Source: Pseudomonadota bacterium
GTDB taxonomy: Bacteria; Pseudomonadota; Alphaproteobacteria; Rhodobacterales; Rhodobacteraceae
Reading direction: 5' to 3'
Length of the DNA: 64,000 bases
Assembly (NCBI GenBank): GCA_020161615.1
Contig: JAIUPD010000010.1
Span: 62,001 to 126,000 of the forward strand
Shown here: in pieces, positions 35,965 to 43,915 of the stretch
Numbering within the stretch: the first letter of the stretch is position 1
How the letters are laid out: each line of letters begins with the position of its first letter
Made by a program: the position numbers and the translations under genes
The notes under the pieces: generated by a model
Databases searched by the model: none
Seen by the model: the letters and a program-made list of their open reading frames with translations, nothing else
Told to the model about the DNA's origin: nothing

Positions 35965-36842
35965 CAGGCGGTTTCCTTCGGCAGGCGGGTCCGGCGGCGC
36001 GGGTCGAAAAGGTCACGCAGGCCGTCGCCCAAGAGGTTGAAGCCGATCACCGACAGGAAGATCGCCAGCCCCGGGAACAGCGACAGCCAGTATTCGCCGC
36101 TGAAGACCGTCTGCTTGCTATCCGCCAGCATCGAGCCCCAGCTGGGCATCGGCGGCTGCACGCCCAGCCCGACGAAGGACAATGAGGCCTCGATGATGAT
36201 GCCGATGCCCACCAGCACGCTGGCCTGCACCAGAAGTGGCGACAGGATATTGGGCAGCACATCCCCGAACAGGATCGCCGCGCTGCCGGTGCCCTGCAGG
36301 CGGCGGGCGTCGACATATTCCTGCTTCAGTTCGGCCAGCGCCAGGCCATAGGTGATGCGCGCGATGCCGGGGAAGAACAGGATGCCGACCAGCAGCACCA
36401 GCTTCGCCTCGTTCGACAGGCTCACCGGGCCGATCTGCGTGGCGCCGGTGCCGACGATGCCGACCACGGCGATGGCCCAGATCAGCACCGGGATCGCGGC
36501 GAAGATGTCGACAAGGCGCATGGCCAGCTCCTCGAACAGGCTACCGGCGGCCTCGGCGGCGGCAAGGCCCAGCGAAACGCCCAGCATCATGCCGATGACC
36601 ACGATCCCCAGGCCGATCGCCAGGGACGAGCGCGCGCCCCAGAGAGTGCGCGCCAGCACGTCGCGCCCCAACGCATCGGTGCCGAACCAATGGTCGGCCG
36701 AGGGCGGCAGATAGGTATCGAGGATGCTGGTAGCGGTCGGCGAGGGCAGCGGCAGAACCGGAGCCAGCAGCGCGATCAGCCCCATGGCCAGGACCAGCGC
36801 CAGGCCCAGAAGGGCGACGGGAGAGCGGGCGAGCGCGAACAT
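35964..36842 (-). CDS. Dipeptide-type ABC transporter permease (DppC-like)
   Basis: A 292-residue membrane protein of the DppC/OppC type: an N-terminal membrane anchor (ALLGLALVLAMGLIALLAPVL), then the DLR-type sequence HWFGTDALGRDVLARTLWGAR that marks this subunit, and the docking loop EYVDARRLQGTGSAAILF near 175. It pairs with the DppB-like subunit, 9 bp upstream. The substrate may be a peptide but members of this family also carry nickel, opines and other small molecules. Confidence 0.93.
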   Translation of the reverse strand: MFALARSPVALLGLALVLAMGLIALLAPVLPLPSPTATSILDTYLPPSADHWFGTDALGRDVLARTLWGARSSLAIGLGIVVIGMMLGVSLGLAAAEAAGSLFEELAMRLVDIFAAIPVLIWAIAVVGIVGTGATQIGPVSLSNEAKLVLLVGILFFPGIARITYGLALAELKQEYVDARRLQGTGSAAILFGDVLPNILSPLLVQASVLVGIGIIIEASLSFVGLGVQPPMPSWGSMLADSKQTVFSGEYWLSLFPGLAIFLSVIGFNLLGDGLRDLFDPRRRTRLPKETA

Positions 36843-36851
36843 GATCCCTCC

Positions 36852-37784
36852 TCAGGTCGCGAGGCGCGGATTCAGCGCGCGCTGGATCAGGTCGGCAGCG
36901 GTCGAGGCCAGCACGAACACCAGGGTGATCAGCAGCACGATGGCCTGTATCATCGGATAATCGCGCTGGAAGATCGCGGTCAGCAGCGCATTGGCAAGTC
37001 CGGGCAGATTGAACACCATCTCGACAATGACGGCCCAGCCGAACATGTAGCCATAGGACATGGCAGCCATCGAGACGAAGGGCGGCAGAGCGTCGCGCAG
37101 CGTATAGGCATAGCGGGTGCGCGCCGACAGCCCCAGCGCCACGCCGGTACGGGTGTAATCCTGCCCCAGCACGTCGATCAGGCTGGCGCGCATCAGCCGA
37201 GACATGGCGCCGATGTAATAGATCGCAATCGCCAGCGCCGGCAGCAGGAGCGAGGACAGATGCGGCCAGACCCCGCGCGCCCAGGGGATCACGCCCACCG
37301 GTGGCAGCCAGCCCAGTTGCACGCCCACCAGCCACATCAGCAGGAGGCCCAGCCAGAACCCCGGCACCGATAGCGCCGCCATGGCGAGGATGCGCACGGC
37401 ATGATCGGGCCAGCGGTTCTCGCCATAGGCCGAGGCCGATCCCAGCGCGATCGACCCGACCACCGCCAGCACGAAGGCCAACGTCACCAGTTCCAGCGTC
37501 AGCGGCAGAGTCTCGGCCAGCCGCTGGTTCACCGATTGGCCGGTGACATACGAGCGGGCAAAGCCCTCTGCCGGCAGCGCGCGCAGCCAGGCCAGGTATT
37601 GCACGGCGATGGGCCGGTCCAGGCCGTGCTCGGCCTCGAAGGCGGCGATGCTTTCGGCAGGCGCGTCGGCGCCCAGCACCAGCCGCGCGGGCGAAACGCC
37701 GCCCAGCCGGGTCAGCGCGAAGATCATCGCGCTGACCACGAAAAGCACCATCAGGGCGCTGGCGAGGCGGGTCAGAACCTGCAT
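36852..37784 (-). CDS. Dipeptide-type ABC transporter permease (DppB-like)
   Basis: A 310-residue permease with about six membrane segments. The N-terminal helix (LASALMVLFVVSAMIFALTRL) is followed by the DppB signature LGLDRPIAVQYLAWL-like region (here HGLDRPIAVQYLAWLRAL) and the docking loop LGQDYTRTGVALGLSARTR near 205. The start is 1 bp past the end of the binding-protein gene, so translation is coupled. Confidence 0.93.
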   Translation of the reverse strand: MQVLTRLASALMVLFVVSAMIFALTRLGGVSPARLVLGADAPAESIAAFEAEHGLDRPIAVQYLAWLRALPAEGFARSYVTGQSVNQRLAETLPLTLELVTLAFVLAVVGSIALGSASAYGENRWPDHAVRILAMAALSVPGFWLGLLLMWLVGVQLGWLPPVGVIPWARGVWPHLSSLLLPALAIAIYYIGAMSRLMRASLIDVLGQDYTRTGVALGLSARTRYAYTLRDALPPFVSMAAMSYGYMFGWAVIVEMVFNLPGLANALLTAIFQRDYPMIQAIVLLITLVFVLASTAADLIQRALNPRLAT

Positions 37785-37785
37785 C

Positions 37786-39330
37786 TCAGGCCGCGAGCTT
37801 CACGTCGCGAAGCCGCAGGGTGATCCCGGTGTTCACCGGCATCTCGGTCACGTCGGCGCCCCAGAGATTGAAGGCCTTGGGCGTGCCGATGAAGGCGGCC
37901 GGTGCCTCGTCGGCCAGGATTGCCTGCGCACGGGCCAGGATCGGGGCAAGGTCCTCGTCGCGGGCCGCGAAACTCTCTTCGATGGCCGCGGTCAGCGCCT
38001 CCGAGCTGAAGCCGGTGCCGACATTGAGCGACTGGCCCGGCATGAACAGGGCGTTCATGATGAAGGTCGGATCGGTCGTCCCCACCACGGCCCAGAGAAC
38101 AGACTGGTGGTTGCCGCCGAAGATGTCCCCGAACATCTGCCCGGTCTCCAGCGGCTTCAACGTGACCGTGATCCCCACCTCGGCCAGGGCCGCCTGGATA
38201 TAGAGCGCGGTGTCGCGCACATCGAGCAGATAGGCGTCGGTCGGATAGGTCAGTTCGAAGGCGGCGTTCCCGGCATAGGCACTGTCGGCGAGCGCGGCGC
38301 GGGCTGCCTCCAGATCCATCGACAGCCGCGCATCGGCCTCGGCGGAATGCAGCGCCGAAGCCGTCGGCACCAGGACCGAGGTCTCCTCGAGCAATCCGCC
38401 ATAGATCCGCTCGGCAATCGCGGCGCGGTCGAAGGCGCGGGCCACGGCGACGCGGAAATTCCGGTCGTCGAACGGGGCCTTGGCGCAGTTATGCATGAGC
38501 ATCATCGCCGCCCCAAGCGCCGGCTTCGACGCACCCGAAAAGCCGCCGCCCTCGGCCGTCAGGCGCAGGAAATCGCGCGCCGCGGGTCCGCCGACCACAT
38601 CTGCCGTGCCGCTCATCAGCGCGGCGAGACGGGCGTTCGCCTCGCCCGCGATCTCGAAGCGGACGACATCCCAATCGGGCGCCTCACCCCAGTAATCGGG
38701 ATTGCGCACCAGTTCGACATAAGCGCCGGTCTGTGCCTCGGAGAAGATCGCAGGCCCGGTGCCCAGACCCGCGGGCGCGCTCTGAAACGCGTCTGCCGCC
38801 TCCTCGCGCGAGCCCTGGGGGAAGATGCCCATGTATTTGGTCATCGACGAGAGAAGCGGGCGGTAGGGCCGCGAAAGGTGGAAGCGAACCTCGTAGTCGG
38901 AAAGAACCTCGACGCGCTCGATCGCCGTCCAATAGGACCGGCGCAGCGCCTCGTTGGCCGGATCGAGCATGTAATCATAGGAATATTTCACATCCGCCGC
39001 GGTGAAGGGCGCACCGTTGTGGAACCGCACCCCCTCACGCAGACGGAAGGTATAGGTCAGTCGATCCTCGGAGATCTCGGGCAGGTCGACAGCCAGCTGC
39101 GGCACCAGATTGCCGTCCACATCCACCTCCAGAAGATTCTGGTAGATCAGCTGGCTGACCGCCATTGCGTCATGGTTGCTCTGGTTCAGCGGATCCAGTG
39201 TCGAGGGGTTCGACGGGATCGTCGCGACCAGCACCTTGCGCCCCTGCGCGTCGACGCGGGTGGCGAAGCCCCCGGCGAGGCTGGCGGTCAGGCTGGCGGC
39301 AGTAGCGAGGAAATGTCGGCGGGACAGCAT
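37786..39330 (-). CDS. Dipeptide-type ABC transporter substrate-binding protein, Tat-exported
   Basis: A 514-residue SBP family 5 protein. The start at 39330 follows AAAGGAAA and gives a twin-arginine signal (SRRHFLATAASLTASLAGG), implying folded export. The mature part contains STLDPLNQSNHDAMAVSQLIY and the family hallmark LAVDLPEISEDRLTYTFRLR followed by GVRFHNGAPFTAADVKYSYD. It is the second gene of the LacI-controlled operon, 25 bp after the isochorismatase-like gene. Confidence 0.93.
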   Translation of the reverse strand: MLSRRHFLATAASLTASLAGGFATRVDAQGRKVLVATIPSNPSTLDPLNQSNHDAMAVSQLIYQNLLEVDVDGNLVPQLAVDLPEISEDRLTYTFRLREGVRFHNGAPFTAADVKYSYDYMLDPANEALRRSYWTAIERVEVLSDYEVRFHLSRPYRPLLSSMTKYMGIFPQGSREEAADAFQSAPAGLGTGPAIFSEAQTGAYVELVRNPDYWGEAPDWDVVRFEIAGEANARLAALMSGTADVVGGPAARDFLRLTAEGGGFSGASKPALGAAMMLMHNCAKAPFDDRNFRVAVARAFDRAAIAERIYGGLLEETSVLVPTASALHSAEADARLSMDLEAARAALADSAYAGNAAFELTYPTDAYLLDVRDTALYIQAALAEVGITVTLKPLETGQMFGDIFGGNHQSVLWAVVGTTDPTFIMNALFMPGQSLNVGTGFSSEALTAAIEESFAARDEDLAPILARAQAILADEAPAAFIGTPKAFNLWGADVTEMPVNTGITLRLRDVKLAA

Positions 39331-39355
39331 GGCAGTTTCCTTTCGGACGAAGGTG

Positions 39356-40048
39356 TCAGAGCTGGGCAAGCAGAGCGTCGGTAGTGGTAATCTCGGCCCG
39401 CGTGGCAAAAGGCACGCGCAGCAGGGCTTCCTGCGCCGCGGCGTCCGGCTCGAAACAGCCGTCGGCGATCAACAGGATGCGGTAGTCGAGGTCGCTGGCC
39501 TCAGCCAGGGTCGAGACCACCACACCCGAGGTGGTGATCCCGGCCATCATCAGCGTGTCGATGCCCCGCGCCCGCAGCGAGAGGTCCAGATCGGTGCCCT
39601 TGAAGGCGCTGACGCGATGGGCGGTGATCTCGGTATCGCCGCTCCCTCGGAGGACATCCGGGATCGCGTCATTGGTAAACAGACCGAAACTGCGGATCAT
39701 CTGGCCATTCTGGTTGTTCGCGCTGATCTCGCGGTAATCCGCGCTGAAACCGATCCGCACCAGGTAGACCGGCACCCCGGCCCCCCGCGCAGTCCCCGCG
39801 AGCCGAGCCATGCGCTGGACATAGGCGTCGATACCGGCCTCGGCGAAGAGGGCGAGGATGTCGGTCTGGTAGTGCAGCAGGACAAGCGCGCTACGGCGGG
39901 GGTCGATCGGCATGGAACTCTCCTCGGTGGGCTGGCTGCGCGCGCTTTGGGGCAGGCTCTGAAAGAAGCCCAACGACAGGGCGCCGGCAATCATCGCACG
40001 CCGTGTCGGCCCTGTCCCCTCGCCTATCCTGTCGCCCGCGTCTCTCAT
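39356..40048 (-). CDS. Isochorismatase-like hydrolase lacking the usual cysteine, possible Tat signal
   Basis: A 230-residue reading with the isochorismatase/cysteine-hydrolase fold (SALVLLHYQTDIL with Asp63; SAFKGTDLDLSLRARG with Lys150). The nucleophile position in AGITTSGVVVSTL is Val176, where N-carbamoylsarcosine amidase and nicotinamidase have cysteine. From start 40048 (AGGTGA upstream) the N-terminus is TRRAMIAGALSLGFF, a plausible twin-arginine signal. A second start at 39913 (MPIDPRRS, preceded by GAGGAG) would give a 185-residue cytoplasmic protein; I cannot decide between them. It is the first gene after the tandem LacI operators. Confidence 0.8.
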   Translation of the reverse strand: MRDAGDRIGEGTGPTRRAMIAGALSLGFFQSLPQSARSQPTEESSMPIDPRRSALVLLHYQTDILALFAEAGIDAYVQRMARLAGTARGAGVPVYLVRIGFSADYREISANNQNGQMIRSFGLFTNDAIPDVLRGSGDTEITAHRVSAFKGTDLDLSLRARGIDTLMMAGITTSGVVVSTLAEASDLDYRILLIADGCFEPDAAAQEALLRVPFATRAEITTTDALLAQL

Positions 40049-40060
40049 ATTGGAATCACC

Positions 40061-40100
40061 TGATGAATCGTTTCATCAACACTAATGAAACGATTCATCA
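40061..40100. promoter_or_regulatory. Tandem LacI-type operators upstream of the hydantoinase/importer operon
   Basis: Two 18-bp inverted repeats: TGATGAATCGTTTCATCA at 40061-40078 (perfect 7-bp arms) and TAATGAAACGATTCATCA at 40083-40100 (one arm mismatch). Their centres are 22 bp apart, about two helical turns. They fill the gap between the lacI-family gene's stop and the first structural gene, so they control leftward transcription of the whole cluster. Confidence 0.85.
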
Positions 40101-40116
40101 GTCGTCTAGTGTTTTC

Positions 40117-41103
40117 TTACACGGATTTGCGATCAATGAACCCGGGCGCCAGCGGGACCGCCGAGGCCGGGGCGGAACGGGCTTTGGGATCAAGGCGTTG
40201 CAGCAAAAGCTCGGCGGCTTCGGACGCGACGCGCCGGCTCGGCAGCACCACCGCCGAAACGGCCGGCCGGCATATGGACAGGAACGGATCGTCGCCGATG
40301 GAGATCACCGAAAGATCCCCCGGGCAGGCAAGACCGACTTCCTCCACCGCACCCAACACCGCGGGAATGTCATGGACATTGGCCACGACCGCATCGACGG
40401 GATCCTTGTCCTGCAGCGCGGCGCGGAAGGCGGCGGGGTCGAAGCGGCCGGTATGCACCACCTCAAGCCTCGCCCCGGATCCGAGGCCTTCCCGCATTCC
40501 GGCCACTTGCTCGCGCCCGGTCCAGGTGTGTTCGTGTCCCGCAATCAGCAGCACCCGGTCCCGCCCGCGCCGCCGCAACGCCTCGGCCGCCATCCGCGCG
40601 CCGGCACGATGATCGGTGCGCACCGAGGGGAAACGCCCGCCGGTGTCACGCTCCCACAGCACCACGGGAATCCCCATCGCTTCGAGCCGGTCGAGCAGCG
40701 CGGCATCCTCGTCCGAGCTGATGGTCAGCACGAGTCCGTCCACGCTGCGCTCCGCCATGAAGCTCAGCAGACGATCCTCGGCCGCGGCGTCGTTCTGGAA
40801 ATCCCCGACGATGGGCGCGAAGCCATGGCGGCGGGCGATTTCGGAGGCCTGGGCCACCAGCGTGGCGGCGACAGGCTGGCGGAGGTCGGTGACGATGATG
40901 CCGATCGCATGGGTGCGCCGCGTGCGCATGGTCCGGGCCGAGACATTGGGGCGATAGCCCAGCTCGCGGATCACCGCCTCGACATGGCGGCGCAGCTCGG
41001 GCGCGACGGTGGCATTGCTGTTGACGATGCGCGAGACGGTGCCGAGCGAGACATTGGCGCGCCGCGCAACGTCCTTCATCGTCGGTGTTCGATCAGACCC
41101 CAT
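40117..41103 (-). CDS. LacI-family transcriptional repressor
   Basis: A 328-residue repressor. The DNA-binding head reads PTMKDVARRANVSLGTVSRI (residues 7-26), followed by the hinge helix region PNVSARTMRTRRTHAIGI. The periplasmic-binding-protein-like effector domain runs from about residue 65 to the end. The ATG at 41103 is preferred; an in-frame TTG lies three codons upstream. It lies directly upstream of the operon it should repress, with its own stop 17 bp from the tandem operators. Confidence 0.94.
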   Translation of the reverse strand: MGSDRTPTMKDVARRANVSLGTVSRIVNSNATVAPELRRHVEAVIRELGYRPNVSARTMRTRRTHAIGIIVTDLRQPVAATLVAQASEIARRHGFAPIVGDFQNDAAAEDRLLSFMAERSVDGLVLTISSDEDAALLDRLEAMGIPVVLWERDTGGRFPSVRTDHRAGARMAAEALRRRGRDRVLLIAGHEHTWTGREQVAGMREGLGSGARLEVVHTGRFDPAAFRAALQDKDPVDAVVANVHDIPAVLGAVEEVGLACPGDLSVISIGDDPFLSICRPAVSAVVLPSRRVASEAAELLLQRLDPKARSAPASAVPLAPGFIDRKSV

Positions 41104-41442
41104 CGTGAACAAGCTCGTCTTTGTCGTTTCCGGATGATAACCGCCGACTTGCGCCGGATCGAGAGGGCTCGTGCGTCGGCCTGTGACTGAACGCCCTTAA
41201 GGGCTCAGAACTCCGCCGATTTCCAGGCCTAATTCACCCCCCGACGAAGAGCCACCTGCGGACGGCGTCGTCAAGTCGCCGGTCAGGTCTGGTTTGGCCC
41301 GGTCGGTCCTTGGCATCGCTGCACTACGGGCAGCGTCGGGCCACGAATATCAGGAAATTTCGAGCCTTGGCCATCATGAACGTTCACGACAAGACCGGGC
41401 CGCGGCCAGCATCAGGCCCCCCGGCGCCCCCGCCCGATCCGA
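41104..41442. other. Non-coding gap between the LacI gene and the aapJ remnant
   Basis: No convincing gene is seen; short open frames here are proline/arginine-rich chance readings. It must hold the lacI promoter, for which no clear hexamer pair is visible. The one obvious element is the 12-bp palindrome GCCCTTAAGGGC at 41193-41204. Confidence 0.5.
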
Positions 41443-41666
41443 GGCATTCCGGGCGCCGTCGAGGACATGGCTGCGATGCCGGCGGTTTCTGGGCCTCGAT
41501 CCGGGCGGCGGTCAGGCCCTGGCGCCGGGCGCGGACCTCAGCCGTCGGATCGGGCGGTCCAATCGGCAACATCAGTGCCGGTGAGCCCCTTCCGACCGGC
41601 GCCGGGCGGCGACTTCCGGCCGGGTGGCGTGGAACCATACGGAAACGGTCGGGTTCCCTTAGCGGG
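41443..41666 (+). pseudogene. Decayed 3' fragment of an aapJ-like amino-acid-binding-protein gene
   Basis: Between 41480 and 41539 the plus strand encodes RRFLGLDPGGGQALAPGADL, 15 of 20 residues identical to the C-terminal part of AapJ in this window (RRFLGLDPGNGQALGLGEDF) and 48 of 60 bases by hand alignment. Just before it, in another frame, GIPGAVEDMAA resembles the preceding AapJ segment (GITQDNIDSFAE). Weaker, frame-shifted similarity continues towards 41666. There is no start, signal peptide or N-terminal domain, and frameshifts break the rest. It ends next to the fadE ribosome-binding site, so the fadE promoter may lie within it. Confidence 0.6.
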
Positions 41667-41677
41667 AGGACTTCCGC

Positions 41678-43915
41678 ATGAGCTTTCGCCGCGACCATCT
41701 CAGCCGACGCATCTTTGACTGGGCGCAGACCGCGCTTCCCAGCCTGTCCAAGACCGAATCCGAGGCCATTGCGGCGGGTGAGGTGCATTTCGAGGCCGAG
41801 CTTTTCACCGGCAATCCCGATTGGTCGGTGCTGCGCAGCGTCCCCGCGCCCCGGCTTACGCCCGAGGAACAGGCCTTTATCGACGGCCCCTGCCGGCAGT
41901 TCTGCAACCTCATCGACACCTGGCAAATCGACCGGATCGACGCGGACCTGCCGCCCGAGGCCTGGGATTTCCTGCGTCGGCACGGCTTCTTCGGAATGAT
42001 CATTCCCAAGGAACACGGCGGCCTCGGCTTCTCGGCCTATGCCCATTCCGAGGTCGTGCGCTACATTTCCAGCCATTCGGTCGTCGGCGCGGTCACGGTA
42101 ATGGTGCCCAATTCGCTTGGCCCGGGCGAACTGATCCTGCAATTCGGCACCGAGGCGCAGAAGACCCACTGGCTGCCCCGGCTGGCGAAGGGCGAAGAGC
42201 TGCCCGCCTTCGGCCTGACCAGCGAACAGGCGGGCTCGGACGCCTCGGCCATGGTCGATGAGGGCGTGGTCTGCCGTGGTCCGTGGCAGGGGGAGGAGGT
42301 GCTGGGCATCCGCCTGACCTGGGCCAAACGCTACATCACCCTGGCGCCGGTCTGCACCGTTCTGGGCCTCGCCTTCAAGCTGCGCGATCCCGAGGGGCTG
42401 CTGGGCGATGATCCCGAACCCGGCATCACCTGCGCGCTGGTCCCCACCGACCTGCCGGGGGTCGAGACGGGGCGGCGGCACCTGGCCTCGGGGACCATGT
42501 TCATGAACGGCCCGACGGAAGGGCACGACGTCTTCATCCCGCTGGAAAACATCATCGGCGGCCCCGACTATGCCGGGCGCGGCTGGATGATGCTGATGAG
42601 CGCGCTCGCGGCGGGGCGGGGCATCTCGCTGCCCTCGCTGTCTGCGGCCGCCACCGCGCTTTCGGCCCATACGACCGGCGCCTATGCCCGCATCCGCACC
42701 CAGTTCAACCTGCCCATCGGCCTGTTCGGCGGCGTGCAGGAGCCTTTGGCGCGCATCGCCTCGAACGCTTATGCCATCGACTCGGGGCGCCGGCTGACCA
42801 CTGCGATCCTCGACCAGGGCAAGAAGCTGGCGGTGATCTCGGCGATCATGAAATACCACGCGACCGAGCGCATGCGCACCAGCGTGAACGATGCGATGGA
42901 CGTGCATTCCGGCAAGGCGGTGATCGACGGGCCGCTGAACTACCTGCAGCCCGCCTATCGCGCCATTCCCATCGGCATCACGGTCGAGGGCGCCAATATC
43001 GTCACCCGCAACTTGATCATCTTCGGCCAGGGGGCAATCCGCGCCCATCCCTATCTGCTGGACGAGATGACCGCCTTGCAGGATCCCGACCGCGAGAAGG
43101 CGCTCGACGATTTCGACCGGCTCTTCTGGGCCCATGCCGGGCATTCCACGAAAACGGCGTTCCGTGCCTTTGGCCGCTCGCTGACCGGCAGGGGTCCGGC
43201 CCCGCGCGAGGCGGGCAAGGCGCGCGACCTGTACGGCCGCCTGTCGCGCTGGTCGGCCGCCTTCGCCCTCACCGCCGATCTGGCTTTCCTCACGCTGGGC
43301 GGTGCGTTGAAGCGCAAGGAAATGATCTCGGCCCGGCTGGGCGACGCGCTGTCCCAGATGTTCCTCGTCGCCGCGGCGCTGAAGCGCTGGGAGGACGATG
43401 GCCGCCCCGAGGCCGATCTGCCGCTGGTCCGCCATGTGGCCGAGAGCTCGTTTCAGGCCATCGGCGAGGCGCTGGATGCGGTCATCGCGAATTTCCCCGC
43501 CACCTGGGCGCGCTGGCTGTTGCGGATCGTCACCCAGCCCCGGGCCCATGCGCGCGGCCCCTCGCATGCGCTGATCGAGAAGGTGGCGATGCTGGTCTAT
43601 CACCCGTCCGAAACCCGCGACCGGCTGGTCGGCCGGCTGCATCCCGGCGCGGCCGGTAGCGGGCTGGGCCTGCTGGAGCACGCCTATCGGCTGGTGCTGG
43701 ATACGGAGCCGCTGCGCAAGCGCCTGCGCGACCTGAAGAAAACCCCCGATGCCGCGCGCAATGCCGGGGTGCTGTCCGATGCCGACCTCGCCCGCCTGGC
43801 CGAGGCCGACGAGGCGGTGCGCCGCGTCGTCGCGGTGGACGATTTCTCGCCCGAAGCGCTGGCGAGGCTTTACCCTGACCGCACCACCCCGCAGCATCGC
43901 GAGGCCGCGGAATGA
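41678..43915 (+). CDS. fadE: Acyl-CoA dehydrogenase, FadE type
   Basis: A 745-residue flavoprotein of the FadE family, longer than ordinary acyl-CoA dehydrogenases because of a C-terminal extension. The core has GFFGMIIPKEHGGLGFSAYA (about residues 105-125), FGLTSEQAGSDASAMVD with the FAD/substrate contact region, and VHSGKAVIDGPLNYLQPAYR near 410. It catalyses the first step of fatty-acyl-CoA beta-oxidation. The start follows GGGAGGA. Its end overlaps the thiolase gene by 4 bp. Confidence 0.94.
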   Translation: MSFRRDHLSRRIFDWAQTALPSLSKTESEAIAAGEVHFEAELFTGNPDWSVLRSVPAPRLTPEEQAFIDGPCRQFCNLIDTWQIDRIDADLPPEAWDFLRRHGFFGMIIPKEHGGLGFSAYAHSEVVRYISSHSVVGAVTVMVPNSLGPGELILQFGTEAQKTHWLPRLAKGEELPAFGLTSEQAGSDASAMVDEGVVCRGPWQGEEVLGIRLTWAKRYITLAPVCTVLGLAFKLRDPEGLLGDDPEPGITCALVPTDLPGVETGRRHLASGTMFMNGPTEGHDVFIPLENIIGGPDYAGRGWMMLMSALAAGRGISLPSLSAAATALSAHTTGAYARIRTQFNLPIGLFGGVQEPLARIASNAYAIDSGRRLTTAILDQGKKLAVISAIMKYHATERMRTSVNDAMDVHSGKAVIDGPLNYLQPAYRAIPIGITVEGANIVTRNLIIFGQGAIRAHPYLLDEMTALQDPDREKALDDFDRLFWAHAGHSTKTAFRAFGRSLTGRGPAPREAGKARDLYGRLSRWSAAFALTADLAFLTLGGALKRKEMISARLGDALSQMFLVAAALKRWEDDGRPEADLPLVRHVAESSFQAIGEALDAVIANFPATWARWLLRIVTQPRAHARGPSHALIEKVAMLVYHPSETRDRLVGRLHPGAAGSGLGLLEHAYRLVLDTEPLRKRLRDLKKTPDAARNAGVLSDADLARLAEADEAVRRVVAVDDFSPEALARLYPDRTTPQHREAAE

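Noticed and set aside
41294-41681. Short plus-strand open frames as a small gene before fadE
   Set aside because: They have Pro/Arg-rich composition, no ribosome-binding site and frame changes through the aapJ-like similarity; a decayed gene explains them better.
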